A stretch of DNA of 64,000 nucleotides from contig JACBWW010000004.1 of the NCBI GenBank assembly GCA_020086605.1, positions 45,673,649 to 45,737,648 on the forward strand. The letters are read 5' to 3'. Origin of the DNA: Lanius collurio. Its lineage: Eukaryota > Chordata > Aves > Passeriformes > Laniidae. Each line of letters begins with the position of its first letter. Positions within the stretch are counted from its first letter, which is position 1. The translations under genes and the position numbers were made by a program. The notes under the pieces were generated by a model. That model did no database searches. It was not told where the DNA came from and saw nothing but the letters and a program-made list of their open reading frames with translations. Below are positions 24,101 to 35,766 of the stretch, piece by piece.

Positions 24101-26579
24101 GTAGTTTGGATATTACTGTATCTACCCAAGAAACACTGAACCACAAATTATGTCACCTATACTGATTTTCCACACCTATTTTTTTCCCCTAAAGTGAAAT
24201 TTAGCTCTTCTTCTGTTTGTCTGTTAAACATCTTTACCTTTCAGGTTTCAAGGGTTTTTTTGTGTTGTTACAGCTGCACTATTTAGCAATGCAGAGCCTG
24301 TAGTTATTTCATTATTTAGATGATATCTATATGTACATATTAATTTCTATTCATGTGGCTAAGGACTGACATATTAAACTGGTATTTTCTCTGGTTTGTG
24401 TCATGGTTACTTCATTAACCGTGTTGAGTTATGCTATAAATATTTGCAGGAGCCCAGTCTTTGTAGTTATTCTCCGTGGGGAATTTGCATTGAAATTGAT
24501 GGGGGATCTGAGTGTAGAAAAGCTGCTTGAGTGGGCATCATCTGCTCTTTCAGGCACACAAGCCTAAGTGGTAGAATATATATATTTTTAACTGCTAATG
24601 TACTGTTAGGGCAATCAAGGGGATGATTCCCTCAGTGATGTAAGTGGTTAAGCAGGAGGGGGATATCTGTTCCCTCAGAAACAGAGGAGATTTTTATCCA
24701 GAAAAGCTCTGGATAAAGCAGAGGCTGACAGGGAAGATGCAGGAATATTTCTGTAAGCTGGACTGTGAGATGATGATGGGAGGGATGCAAGTTCAGTGAA
24801 ACAGAATTGTGACTATGTAAAAGCCTTTCATTTGTTCCTTCTTCTTAAGTATTTTGAGCCTTCTATCAATATTGTACTAAAGGTGATGTATTCTAGAAGT
24901 TTGCTTTAGAGTTGCTGTGTGCTGGGATACAAGCTCACACAGAGTTACAGTAGCAGAAGAAATTATTTTTGAAAATGAATTTAAACAAAATTCACACCGC
25001 TGTGGAAACCCTCAACGGAAGAATGATATAAATTTACTTCTTTCTCTCTGCTGCCTTGGAAAGGGAAGGTTGTTGAATAGCAAATCTTGTGCTCCATGGA
25101 GGAAAAACACAATTGGAAAAAGTTACTTTTGCAGATATACAATAACTGCAGAGAAATGATACCATGCTCTCACAAAAAAGCCTCAAACTGCTAATTTACT
25201 GTTTGGCTCTGACCTGTATTTCAAAAGTATACGCACAAGGAGAATGAAAAGCTGTGTTAAATTGTGGAAAGTTTGCGTCTTTGCAAACTTCATCTTGACG
25301 TAAATATGTGGTGAGAACTCTGGGATAGGGACTCCATTGTTTCTTTGTGGAAACACCCCACAGAACACCAAACTGAAACCAGAAATAAAAGGTGGTGGTT
25401 TTGCCTGGATCTTTCTTTCCATAAAGATGGACATTTTTGTACCAGTAGAGGTTACCTTTTTGTAACCTTCTCTATGAAAGCAATGAAAATGGAGAACCAA
25501 GAAGCTTGGCACGGAACAGCTTTGTGATGGCTCACTGTGTTTCAGCATATATTCTACTGTGGGTTTTAGCTATAATCTTTCAAATTTTTGGCTGACATAC
25601 TTTAGCTATGTTTATACTTCACGACCCCAGTGGTCGTCCAAGCCTCAGCAACAGAGCACAGCAAAGTAGTGAAAGAGACAGAAAAAAGCTGAGAAATTGT
25701 GGGTTTTGTTGGTTTTCAGAGGAGGGAAGAGGTTTGTAGTCTTTTTCACAACCTAATTTGCATTTTGCTGGAAACAGGTAGTGGTGATATTAAGGCCTGT
25801 GTTATTTCCCGGGGTACTTGGAATTCATAAGTCTGAGTTAGACTCTTCCAGTTCTGCCGTGAGTTTCCCTCTGTGATCAACAGAAGAATTTTCTGTCTAA
25901 CAAAAGTAAGGTCTTGTGATTATGCTAATATACTCTAATGAAAAATGGATTTTCTCATTTGAGGTGTTGCATAAGGGGCTCTATTTTGCTCTTTGTTCTT
26001 TTTAAACTTGTCCTTGAAGTATCCCAGACATTTTAGACCCACGGTAAGATCCTAAAATACGTCTAGATAGTCCTGAGAAAGGTGATGCCCAGTGGTCATG
26101 CTTGCTGGAGACATGCTACTGTGCAAATAGAAAAATACTTTCTATGGAATTCTAGAGTTTTCCAGTCTTGCATTTCCAAAGGTGCACTTTGCCCAGCTGC
26201 AGAGCCATTTGCAGTTAATGGCTTAGAGGCAAGGAGTGAAACACAGAATAACAAGAGAAGTCCTATGAATATCAGCCACAAAACAGTGCATATCTTTTCC
26301 ATCAGAAATAGTTGATTTTTCATTAAAATGCTTGGAGATGAGTATTGTTGTGCATGGGAACAAGTCTGGCAGTTGTTTGGAAAGCAGAACTGGGCTATTG
26401 CACTGCATTTACAAATTGCACGATGGTCACATTGCTTTGAATGTGGGACGGGGAAGCTCTCTGTTCTGAGCCTTTGCAAGTTAATGGCTTAGTCTGAAAT
26501 CCTCATACTCGGTTGAAAAGATTCTCTACTGGATGGGGAATTGCTAACTTGTGATATTGATTCTGACAGGTTTTTTTTT
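21191..26579. other. Noncoding unique DNA, no gene supported
   Basis: Unique, mostly T-rich DNA. The 128-codon minus-strand frame at 21600-21986 spans an A/C-rich tract and has no domain. Frames at 22320-22637 overlap on opposite strands. No promoter, exon or repeat family was recognised beyond the tract at 21561-21600. Confidence 0.5.
21561..21600 (+). repeat. A/C-rich low-complexity tract
   Basis: TAAACAACAAAAACCCCAAA followed by AAATAAAATATACCCC. Same texture as the other A/C-rich tracts in the window. Confidence 0.65.
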
Positions 26580-26860
26580 TCCCAAAGAAATAAATTTTAT
26601 TTTCTCAGTGAATTCAAGGCGTGGGTGTGATGCCACTGGAAAATGAGCACTGTGTCTATTGCCAATTTGAGCACTTTAATGGCTGCACTGGAGGCAGCTA
26701 TTTTAGCAGAGAAACTTGTGTGCTATTGTTCATATTATTTCACCACATAAAGGAATCCATTTTAGTAATATGAGTTGATTTAAAATACACACCAGTGAGC
26801 AAGTAATAAATAAGCTAGTAGATAAAGAAGTGTTTTCTTCTTGCTTAACCTGTGTGGTTG
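26580..26860. promoter_or_regulatory. Candidate conserved noncoding element
   Basis: Unique, evenly textured sequence without simple repeats, including ATTGCCAATTTGAGCACTTT, a CAATTT core and AAGTAATAAATAAGC. It differs from the T-rich DNA on either side. Conservation is inferred from texture only. Confidence 0.2.
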
Positions 26861-28242
26861 GTAGCTGAAATACCTGTCTTAGGCAAGAACAACTCGTATG
26901 ACTTGTCCTTGAACATGAATTTTGAAAGTTAGCCTAAAATTTTGATCAATTAGTGCATTTTTGATCATGTACTGTCAGCAGGTTCCCCATCAGATTCTTG
27001 TAGCTCATTCTCCTGCTTTAACATGCAGTCCTTGCACCTCTGTTTAGTGGTGAGGTCTGGTGTAGGCACAGGTCCAGGAGTTGTGGGCTGCTAGGATAAA
27101 GCCAGAAAAAGTTGTTTCTGGCCCATCTGTTACACTGCTTCAAGCAAATACTGTATATTTTGAGGTTAGACTAAAACCTTTACCCTTCAGTTTCTTTCTT
27201 AGTTGTATTTTGGTTTTATTGGATCCTCATTCTAGACCTTTGCATTATTATGATGAATATTTTGCTAAGTAGCATTGAAAATAAAAGGGTGATGTATGGG
27301 AAGATACAGGACAGTATCTAGAAGCACTTAATCTGTGGTTGTTGCTGCTCGAGTTCCCAGTGTAACCATTGCTGCAAGGTTGGAGTGTATAAGCAGTCTG
27401 AAACAAGGCTTTTTGAGATACCTCTGAATTCCATGGATGAGATTATATCTGTAATTCCATGGTTGTGTAATGGCAAGGAATGAAGCAGAGGGAGAACTTA
27501 ATTAACACTCCTCTTTCTGTATCTTTTCATTTAAGCCTGGTAGATTTTGTTCAGTGGTGCATCCAAGTCAGTCAAACTTCTTAATGCTCATCTGAACTGA
27601 TGGGATGTGACTGGGAGCGTCATTGTGTCATTAGGAATGATGTGTTTTCCTTGACTGGTGTGACAAGGATGTTGCTGAAGAAGTATTTTGTTTTAATGGC
27701 CTTCTAAGAGCAGGAAAACATCTTACTTGTAGCCTTCCACTGGAGCATGAGTTGTTGCAAACTGTCTGGTGGTATTCATTTAGGTACAAGTAGAAGCCTA
27801 AGATTTTGGTTTTTGAAAGTTTGGATAAATTTGCAGTAGAGCAGAAAAAAGAAAAGCTCAGCAGCAAACATAAGTAGAAATGGGGCTGCATCTTCTGGGC
27901 TGGAATGCAAAGTAAATTGACTGTCTAAACACTGTCTTGCCAAGCAGCTGCTTACCAGGCATGGTGTTTTTAAATTGTGTCTCTGTCAATGAGGCTAATG
28001 ATACACAGCTCCACTTACCTCATGTTGTCTGTGTCTGCTATTGCAGTTGGATGCCAAGCTCATCAGGGATTGCAGTAATTCCTCCTGTGTGTGTATCTTC
28101 TAGAGTGGTTAATGACTTCTGGTGAATCTTAGGTCATCCTTTCCCCCTTATCCCAAAGAGGTGTGTAATCTCTGTGCACCAGAAATTGTTAGGTCTGTGC
28201 AAATCAATATCCCAGAGGAAATTTAAATGATGACTTTCCAGG

Positions 28243-28264
28243 AAAAAAAAAAAAAAGAAAAAAA
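28243..28264 (+). repeat. A-rich tract
   Basis: Fourteen A, a G, then seven A. Simple sequence with no target-site duplication noticed. Confidence 0.85.
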
Positions 28265-28745
28265 GCTGAGTTTTCATGACATGACTTTATAAAGCATTTC
28301 AAACAATACCAGCAAGTCTTGAAAGCTGTCCTGATTCACATGGACATGGAAGCATAACAGTCTCATTGGGTGGTATGTGTGATGTGGATCTCAGGGCTTT
28401 CTTGCATAAGTGTAGAGCACCACCATGCTTGTTCCTGAGATCTTCAGAGCAGTGGGTGATGTGTGGTTTACTGGTTAATATTATTATTATTCTGGTATTA
28501 TACAAAACTGTGTTGCATGTCTGAAGAACTTCAGTGAATCTCTAAGGTTGTGAAGATGGATCTGTGAAAGGAGTTAAATAGTGGAGCATAAAATGAAACG
28601 GATGTGTTTATCTGAACTAACAACGTGTGTGCATGCATATTTATTGCACAACTTGGAAGTCTGAACCCCCCTGTTCTTTCATAAATATTTGTATGTTCCA
28701 GCCTTTCATTTTGGTTTAAAGTATGTAATCTACCATAGCAAATAC

Positions 28746-28760
28746 TTTTTTTTTTTTTTT
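28746..28760 (+). repeat. T15 homopolymer
   Basis: Fifteen consecutive T, simple sequence. Confidence 0.9.
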
Positions 28761-30662
28761 ATCCCTTGACAGACCTTGCCAAATGATTACTTTTACCAGC
28801 TGTTCCAAATACTGGAAGAAATAATGAGCTTTTAAAAAAAACTCTGACAAATTGTAGCTTGTTGCTTCCTCATTCCAGTGTCACTAGAAGGTTTGGACAG
28901 TTGCTCAGTCATTAAGTACCTACTTATTTCATAGGTTATGGTTGCAATGAAAGTAACACTTTTGCCATTTAAATTTGTACTTGAAAATCTCCTTTAGGGG
29001 AAGACAGTCATCTAGAGTCATGTAGGCCACAAGTACAATGAAGTGACAAGTGCTATATCTTAAAAATAGAAAAATGCTCAAATTGCTCCCACTCCTGACC
29101 AAAATTTAGGAAACTCTTGGATCCTTAATGATAATTTTCCATTGTTTCTTCTGTGCAGATGGTTTCATGAGGCTTTATGTTTCCATTAATTTTGGGATTA
29201 ATGTAAGGATTGGTTCTAAAAGCATATATGGAGTAGAGCCCACCTTTGTGAAGAATCACAGTGGTCATGGTGTGCAATGACCTCTTGTTGACTTGTACTC
29301 ATAATTTAGAGACTACAGTGGGGTGCTTGGATTGTGGCTTCCCAAAAGTTTGTGTCTTTTTAAAACTTCCTTCCACGCAAAATTGGCCCCTTATTCTGTA
29401 ACACCAGCTGTAATAGTGTTTGCTGAAAGTGTGACAGTGTAATTGGAGGCTTAGGGTTAATAATCACTTCAAATTAAGCTCAGGTGTGTTCTCGGTGATG
29501 AAGAGTAGACCCAAAGTTTAAAAGCTTAAAATAAGTCTTATTGTAGTGGTCATAGAAGACTAATGAAATTAAGTTTATTTGTGTAAATGTACTTAAAGTG
29601 ACTAAGGTGGAGAAGTGTCTCTAGAGTAGGTTTTTCTTCCTATAGGAGGTTCAAAGTAAAGAACATTATTTCAGTAACTTTTTTCCTATTTTCAGGCAGT
29701 TGCATGTTTCTTCTTGCTGGTACTGTCTTGGGTTTTTTTGTGTTGAGGTTGGTCAGGATTTGCTGGGTGGTTCTTTTCCTTAGTATTTTCCTTGCTTGTG
29801 GTAACCAAAAGCATAAAGGCTGGAATCCGTGGTGTCCCGCTTTTAGTGTTAGCCTGTGGTCTGTTGTACACATTATTATGGGCTGTAGAAACAAACTAAT
29901 GATGTCACCTGATAGTTTTGCTAATGGGGTGTGTGTTTGCTCTTGTAAATAGAACAAATTATGTAGATGCCCATTTGAAAAGATGGGGAAACCTGGAAGA
30001 AAATGGCACCAGTCACTGTGTGGGTGACTTCTTCTGGCACACATCTTCTTGTGAAGCTTGTTGTTTGTAGTATTGACTCACTGGGTCTGTCTGGTATTTC
30101 AGGGGAGGTCCAGAGGCTGTTCTGATTTTTTTTGTTGGTGTGCGTGAGTCATTTATTTGACTACCAAGTTGTGGGTGCACGTGTTTGCAGTATTCCTTAC
30201 TTATGGTATCTGTAGTAGCTCTTCACCTACTTCAGCCCCCAGCAAGGACTAACACTTCATCTTGCCCCTTTTGCAAAGAATTTCCTGTTTGCAGGGGAAA
30301 ATAAGAAACCAGTTTCTCCCTGGATGTCTCTTTTAGATGAAACTGCTACTTTTCAGATAGGTAACCCTATAAATCTAGTTGTGGAACAGGGATTAACCTT
30401 GTAGGTAATGGAAAGATCCAAGTTTTATCTTCAGTGTTTCTTCTGTAAGTGAAAGTCCAAGTTGGAACCAGGCTGGTGCATTTTTTGTGTGCTTAATATT
30501 CTTTCCAATATGGACTGAATGATAAATTTGGGAAATTTTTAGCATTCTGCTCTGCACAACAATGATTTAAAGTAGGATAAGTGCTCTACTTTTGTCTTTT
30601 CGTGCTTATTTAAGAAAAATGGTGCTTCTGTCTGGCATCACTCCAAATGTGTCCCCTTAGCT

Positions 30663-30932
30663 TAGTATGGTAAGCATGACCCCATACGGTCCCTTGGGTC
30701 AGCTGGGATCAGCTGTCCCACCTGCGTCCCTTCCCAATTTTTTGTGTTCCTCCAGCTTACTTTGCTGGTGGAGTGGCACAAGGAGCAGAAAGAACTTGAC
30801 TCTGTGTAAGCACTGCTCAGCAGCAACTCAAACATCCCTGTATTACCAGCACTGTTTCCAGCACAAATCCAAACCATACCTCCATCAGCTACTGTGAAGA
30901 AAATTACCTCTACTCCAGAGAAAACCAGCACA
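30663..30932 (+). mobile_element. Endogenous retrovirus LTR fragment, 5'-truncated
   Basis: This is the 3' half of the same family as 4798-5341. Shared words are GGTCAGCTGGGATCAGCTGTCC (like GTCAGCTGGGGTCACCTGTCC in the other copy), GACTCTGTGTAAGCACTGCTCAGC, AAACATCCCTGTATTACCAGC and GCACAAATCCAAACCATA. It continues through ATCAGCTACTGTGAAGAAAATTACCTCTACTCC to a proper 3' end AAAACCAGCACA at 30932, which the other copy lacks. The 5' part of the LTR is missing. Orientation is +, as in the other copy. No retroviral genes adjoin it. Confidence 0.85.
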
Positions 30933-31723
30933 GGCATCCCGAGGTCCTTTATTTAGTGAGCTTTCCCAGTTATGCCTCTGCAAGTAATGCTTATCTGTAT
31001 GTTAGATCCTGAATGTGAAATGAATAGTCCTTTGTGTAAACACAAATAGATAAAATTTATCACTTGGAACAGCTATTTCCATATAGTGAGTTACATCTGA
31101 AATGCAGAACGACTGATTAAGGAGAAGATAAGTTGGAAGATGTTAGCAATAGCTTGTGAATAAAAATGTTAACAACACTATAGGTGTCAGGAAAGGACTG
31201 TAAATAATTAGTGGTTTTGGAGCTAAAGATTAAGGTAAGAAGAAACTGGAAACAAGGGGCTGTAATACTGGAAACACATAGTCCTGCTGTGTTCCTGACT
31301 GATGCTTTGCTTGTGTTTGCAAGAGGATCCTGGGAGTTGAGGTTTTCCATTCTGACACACACCAGGTCACTGTCCTTGGCTTTCTTTTTATGAATTTTGA
31401 CCCTTTCATGCTTGCCATTTTAATCTGTGGTCTCCATGTTTAACTTGTATTTCTGTTGTGGAGTGGTAATATACCTGAAGAGGGAGGTGGCATCATGTCC
31501 TGCACTGTGCCAGTGTTGGTCACCTCATACTTGAGCAGTTCCATCCTTAGATAATCCTGCCTGTTGGTAGTATCAGTTCCAAGAAAGCCCTGCATCACTG
31601 TTTCTGCTGGCAGTCAGTGGAAGGTGTATTTTTTGGGAGTTAAAAGGCAATATGATGTGAGATTATAAATGTTGCTTGAATATCTAAAATATTTATGTAT
31701 CTTGTGCATGTTTACCTCAGGAC

Positions 31724-31815
31724 AGAGATGCATAGTCATCCTCCCTGCCCATGGCAGTGGGTTGGAACTGAATGACCTTTAAGGTCCTTGCCAGCTCTAA
31801 CCATTCTGTGATCCT
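31724..31815 (+). mobile_element. CR1 LINE 3'-end fragment
   Basis: CCCATGGCAGTGGGTTGGAA, TGAATGACCTTTAAGGTCC, TTGCCAGCTCTAACCATTC and TGTGATCCTG match the 3' end of CR1 (usual words GGGTTGGAACTAGATGA, TTTAAGGTCC, AACCATTCTATGATTCTATG). The terminal octamer repeat is reduced to about one unit. It is a short 5'-truncated copy. The 5' boundary near 31724 is approximate. Confidence 0.78.
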
Positions 31816-34080
31816 GTAGCTGCTGATACTGATGTGGAGGGCTGAGTAGCCACTGCTGTGAGATGATGGACAAGGGGCTGTGGTGTTGCAAAAGTCTGAA
31901 TGAAGGGGCCCCTTTCCCACTACAGAACAGCTTCTCATCTTTCTGCCCCCGCCTTCCTCCCCCATCATTCCCAAATAATCTTAACACACATACTTTTAAG
32001 TCAGTGTAAATTACCGTTATTTTGGGAAACATGTTAATGTTTGTCATTTGTCTGGGCTGTGATGAGGCAGGTGAATGAATGGATGCAGGTTCTCTAAATG
32101 CTGGTACTTCCCTTTGGCCTTTACCATAGTCCTCGCCCCCAGTTCTTGACTGGCAGCTGACCAAGGAGGAATCCTAGAACATCTCAGCATCAAAAAACCT
32201 GAAGTGTTTTGAGGCTGGTGCCAAGTTGATGAGGGTATATGGTCAGAAGCTGGACCCAGGATTGGGGATACTCTGAATTAAATTAATGCTTTCCTGTATC
32301 TAACACTTAATTGTTCAGAGTAGATGCATAATGGACACCTGAGAGAGCATTTGAGACTGAGCAGTTCTGGGTAACACGGGGTTTTTTTTTCTCCTATTTA
32401 TGTTGCATTAGCTTTGGTATTTCCTGTGTATATGCAGGTATTCCCCACTGAACTGGGTATTTACAGTCCTGCAGAAATATTTATAAAGCGCTTGAATTTG
32501 CTGCTCTCTTAACAGCTTGGCACAAGCTCTAGGGAGGCACTACTGCTGGGAGCAGTAGGCTGCCTCCTTTTGTGGGATTTAGTGTATCATTAAATGTCTC
32601 AAATTTATGTCCATTATATTAATAGAAATGAAAATAGCAATACTACCTGGCTCCAAAAATTATTCTCTTCTTTCCTGTTGGTGTCATAAATAGCATTTCC
32701 CTGCTTCCTGTAGGTCAAGCAAAACAACTTAATCCTTTACAAGAAATTACTCTCAATTTCCTTTCTCTTATTGCTGTCTCAGTGCTTACTGATTTGGTGG
32801 AAAGTGTGTGGGTCTTCCTATTATTTTCCAAAAATAAATTGTTTTTGTTTTTTTTTTCTCCCTTACAAAATAGTGCTTAGCACTTTCAGAGCACTTACAG
32901 GTGTTAGTTTTGGTTTTGTACGTGGCATTTGAAATATCCTGGTTATACACCGTTTTAAAATGAACAGCATATTGCCCTTCTGAGGGAAGAAATTGATAAA
33001 GAGCTAGGAAAGTCCCATGGTACTAATTATATCTGAGGTTACGTGGAGATGGAGGTTAGACCAGTTTGTCTTCAGTTCGTGAGCCCTGATTTGTTTAATT
33101 TTATATATATGTATAATAAATAATTGTAATTAACAAGGATATAAATGCTTTTAAATACCAGCCCCTTATTTCTTCCCAGGGGTTCTTGTAGGTGACTTCT
33201 CTCTTTTCAAGGGAAGGGAGCCTGAAGCAGGTTTATCTCAGAGCTCTCTGTCCTTGACCTTTCCTTCCCTGTTGCGTGCGATCCCTCCTCTCCACGCTGC
33301 CCCTGCACTGAAGGAAAAGCCCGACCTGAGCAGCTTTGCCTCGACTCCTCTTTTATGTTCTGCTGCCAGCTTGGATAACTCAATGGGCTCCTCGGGAGGA
33401 CACAGAAACCTCTTGGTTTTGGTAGCAAAGGTTGCAACAGCAGACCTGTCATTTTCAAGCCCTGGTGCTGCTTAAGATGTAGTTCAGTCCTGCTCTGAGA
33501 TCTTGCTGCAGGTGGAAGTGGGCTCTTGTAGTGGATTTCTGTGCTGTGTAATGAGAAGGGGACACAATCTCCAAGGAGAAATACCAGAGTCTTAGTAGGA
33601 AAAACATCTTGCAAAAAGCAGAGCTTTGAATTTGTTGTTTGGCATCAATTAAATGCCCTTTAAAATCACTATTTCAAAGTGATTTCTCAAGATGGCTTTT
33701 TTGCAACATTTTTATAGGGAGTAATAGCTCAATTTGGTCTTTTTTGTTTTCCTGTCAAACACTCTTGGAGCAGATTGGCTTGTGTTGTCATTTCTTCTGA
33801 GCCAGCTGGTCCTGTTAGGGCATTGAGAAACCTGGGAAAGGGAAATGAGGGCTGGGACATCAGGGCTGCCTTTTTCTCAGGTGAAGTGATGATTTTCGTA
33901 TTAGGCAGGATTCTGGAAGAGATGGGCACTAGGAGCTGAAGTCAAATACCTTCTAGGGACTTACAGAAAGGATTGTACATCCCAGGAAAACATCAAATAC
34001 AAATATGGTGTGTTGAGCACCTGCAGTTAGGATGCAGTGGGATAACATTTTAAACAGATTCCATGCTTAAAACTTGAATA
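31816..34080. other. Noncoding unique DNA, no gene supported
   Basis: Unique DNA. The minus frame at 31736-32164 partly covers the CR1 tail and is spurious. A slightly GC-richer patch at 33190-33560 has open frames on both strands (33254-33475 plus, 33207-33614 minus) but no splice or domain evidence. Confidence 0.5.
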
Positions 34081-34480
34081 AACGTACTTGGTGTCAACCC
34101 TACACCTTTATTCCACCTTAATTAAGCCCAGCCAGAAAAAAACCCTTTCAAGTCCTTGTTTTTAACTTTATAAACGATAGGCTCCCTGAGCAGTTTGTTT
34201 TGCATTAATCAACTCAATTTTTTAATGATCAGTCTGAAGCAAAAGGAGACTGAGGCATTGTCAGTGTCCCAGTATGCTGTGATCAATGAGATTAATCAGC
34301 TGTGAGTAGGACACAGGCAAACAATTGTTCTGAAAGGTAATTGTAAAACAAAAATTGAGAGACTTTGATGTGTATAGGTGGAGCAGCTGTAAATAGTGCT
34401 TTGTCAATATCCCCAGCAGAATCTGAGGCAGCTCAAAACTTGGTGAGGAAAAAATAAAAAAGGCAGTTGCTTCTTGTCTT
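34081..34480. promoter_or_regulatory. Candidate conserved noncoding element
   Basis: It contains the palindrome TTAATTAA (34118-34125), the paired-type palindrome GATTAATC (34290-34297) directly joined to an E-box CAGCTG (34297-34302), and AACAATTGTTC shortly after, itself a palindromic core around CAATTG. Few simple repeats occur inside. This is one of the denser homeodomain/E-box clusters in the window. Conservation untested. Confidence 0.28.
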
Positions 34481-34502
34481 GGAGGCAACTGCTAGACTGC
34501 TA

Positions 34503-34563
34503 TGTTTTTTGGTTTGTTTTTTTTTTTTTGCCAGTAAGCATATTATCTGTTTTTTTGGGGGGG
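34503..34563 (-). repeat. A/C-rich low-complexity tract, minus orientation
   Basis: On the + strand TTTTTTGGTTTG, then 13 T (34517-34529), then a T7-G7 junction (34550-34563). The reverse complement is the same A/C-rich texture seen elsewhere. Confidence 0.7.
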
Positions 34564-35178
34564 TTAAGGTTTTGAATTTCATATCATCAATCACTTTCCA
34601 GAGGTGTTTGGAATACACATTGGGCTGTGATTAAACCAATCCTCCACTCTGGAGAGACAGAATAACATACTAAAATACATCACCGACAGAAATTCAAGGC
34701 CTTTTTGTAACCTGGTATGGAAATAGATGATGTTATTCTGCTGTAGTAACACACTGCTTTTTCTTGGTTTACTCTGATAAATGGTGACTATGAATTTGAA
34801 GTGACTTGTTTTTGTACCTTTTGAATACTGATCTTACTGAGATATACACTGCTTACTATGTCAGTTCACTGTATTGCATAAAATAAAACAAGTCCAGTTG
34901 TAGCAGAATCAGTAATTGGGAGCAAGCAGTTTTCTGTCTGGTTTTGGTTTGTTTTTTTAGATTGGCTTATTTTTTTAATGTGGTGTGGGGTTAGCTCCTC
35001 TTCTTGCACCTTGTTGCAGAGTATTCTTTTCTGCCTTTCAGTGAGATAAACGGTGCCAGCTGCACAGGAGATCCTTCACATCTAAGTGTTTATGACACAC
35101 TTCTTGTGTTCTGGGTTTTTTCCAATCCTAGCCTGATCTCACTATTAATGCTCACAATGTCTTTCTCAGGATGGAATT

Positions 35179-35180
<2 letters not shown>

Positions 35181-35209
<29 letters not shown>
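35181..35209 (+). repeat. T29 homopolymer
   Basis: Twenty-nine consecutive T, the longest homopolymer in the window. It gives the poly-Phe run in the spurious frame 35004-35333. Length is unreliable in most sequencing methods. On the minus strand it could be a poly(A) tail, but no retroposed body was recognised next to it. Confidence 0.95.
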
Positions 35210-35723
35210 GTTATTGCCTATTCCCGTTTCCTGTACTGGTAAAAGTGTGTGTGAGATTGCAGATTCTCTTGTAGCAGCCAGGAGTCAATTAGCTGTGGAT
35301 CAGATACAAAGCAGTAAGGCTGTACTGCTCTAAATAATGTGAGTTTTCTTTTTTTTCCTAGTGTCTTTGTAGTGTCCCATTACCTTTTGAATAATTCTTG
35401 TCTGTGGAAGAAAGATGTGGGTTTGTATTTTGTGGTTTTTTTTTTATTTCAATGTTTTCACTCAGATTGGTTTTTTTTCCTTCAAAAAATGTTTTTTGTG
35501 AAGTACACAGTCTTGATTTAATTCCATGTGCAATATACAATCTTCTGTGGATAACAGAAAAGGATGTATATAGAAAAAATCCAGCTCCTGAGATACAAGT
35601 GCTTACCTTGCCATCACTAAAGGCCCAAGGGAGATAAACACTGATGACTTCATATGGCTCCCAATAAGGCAAGTGGGAAACTTCCTGTTCTTTCAGTGGA
35701 ATTTGGTTTGTACTCCTGGTTTG

Positions 35724-35766
35724 TAAAAAAAACCCCAAACCACACAACTCCCAAACAAACAAAAAA
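35724..35766 (+). repeat. A/C-rich low-complexity tract
   Basis: AAAAAAAACCCCAAACC followed by ACACAACTCCCAAACAAAC and A6. Same texture as the tracts near 0.8, 50.0 and 52.8 kb. Confidence 0.7.

Larger units (their letters stand above)
26861..30662. other. Noncoding unique DNA, no gene supported
   Basis: T/G-leaning DNA with an A-rich tract at 28243-28264 and a T15 run at 28746-28760. The 134-codon minus frame at 29640-30044 has no recognisable domain. Confidence 0.5.

Noticed and set aside
31736..32164. 142-codon minus-strand frame
   Set aside because: Overlaps the CR1 tail and has no domain.
33190..33560. GC-richer patch as a CpG island or promoter
   Set aside because: Only a handful of CpG dinucleotides and no TATA or first-exon-like structure.
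35004..35333. 109-codon frame with a poly-Phe run
   Set aside because: Produced by the T29 homopolymer.
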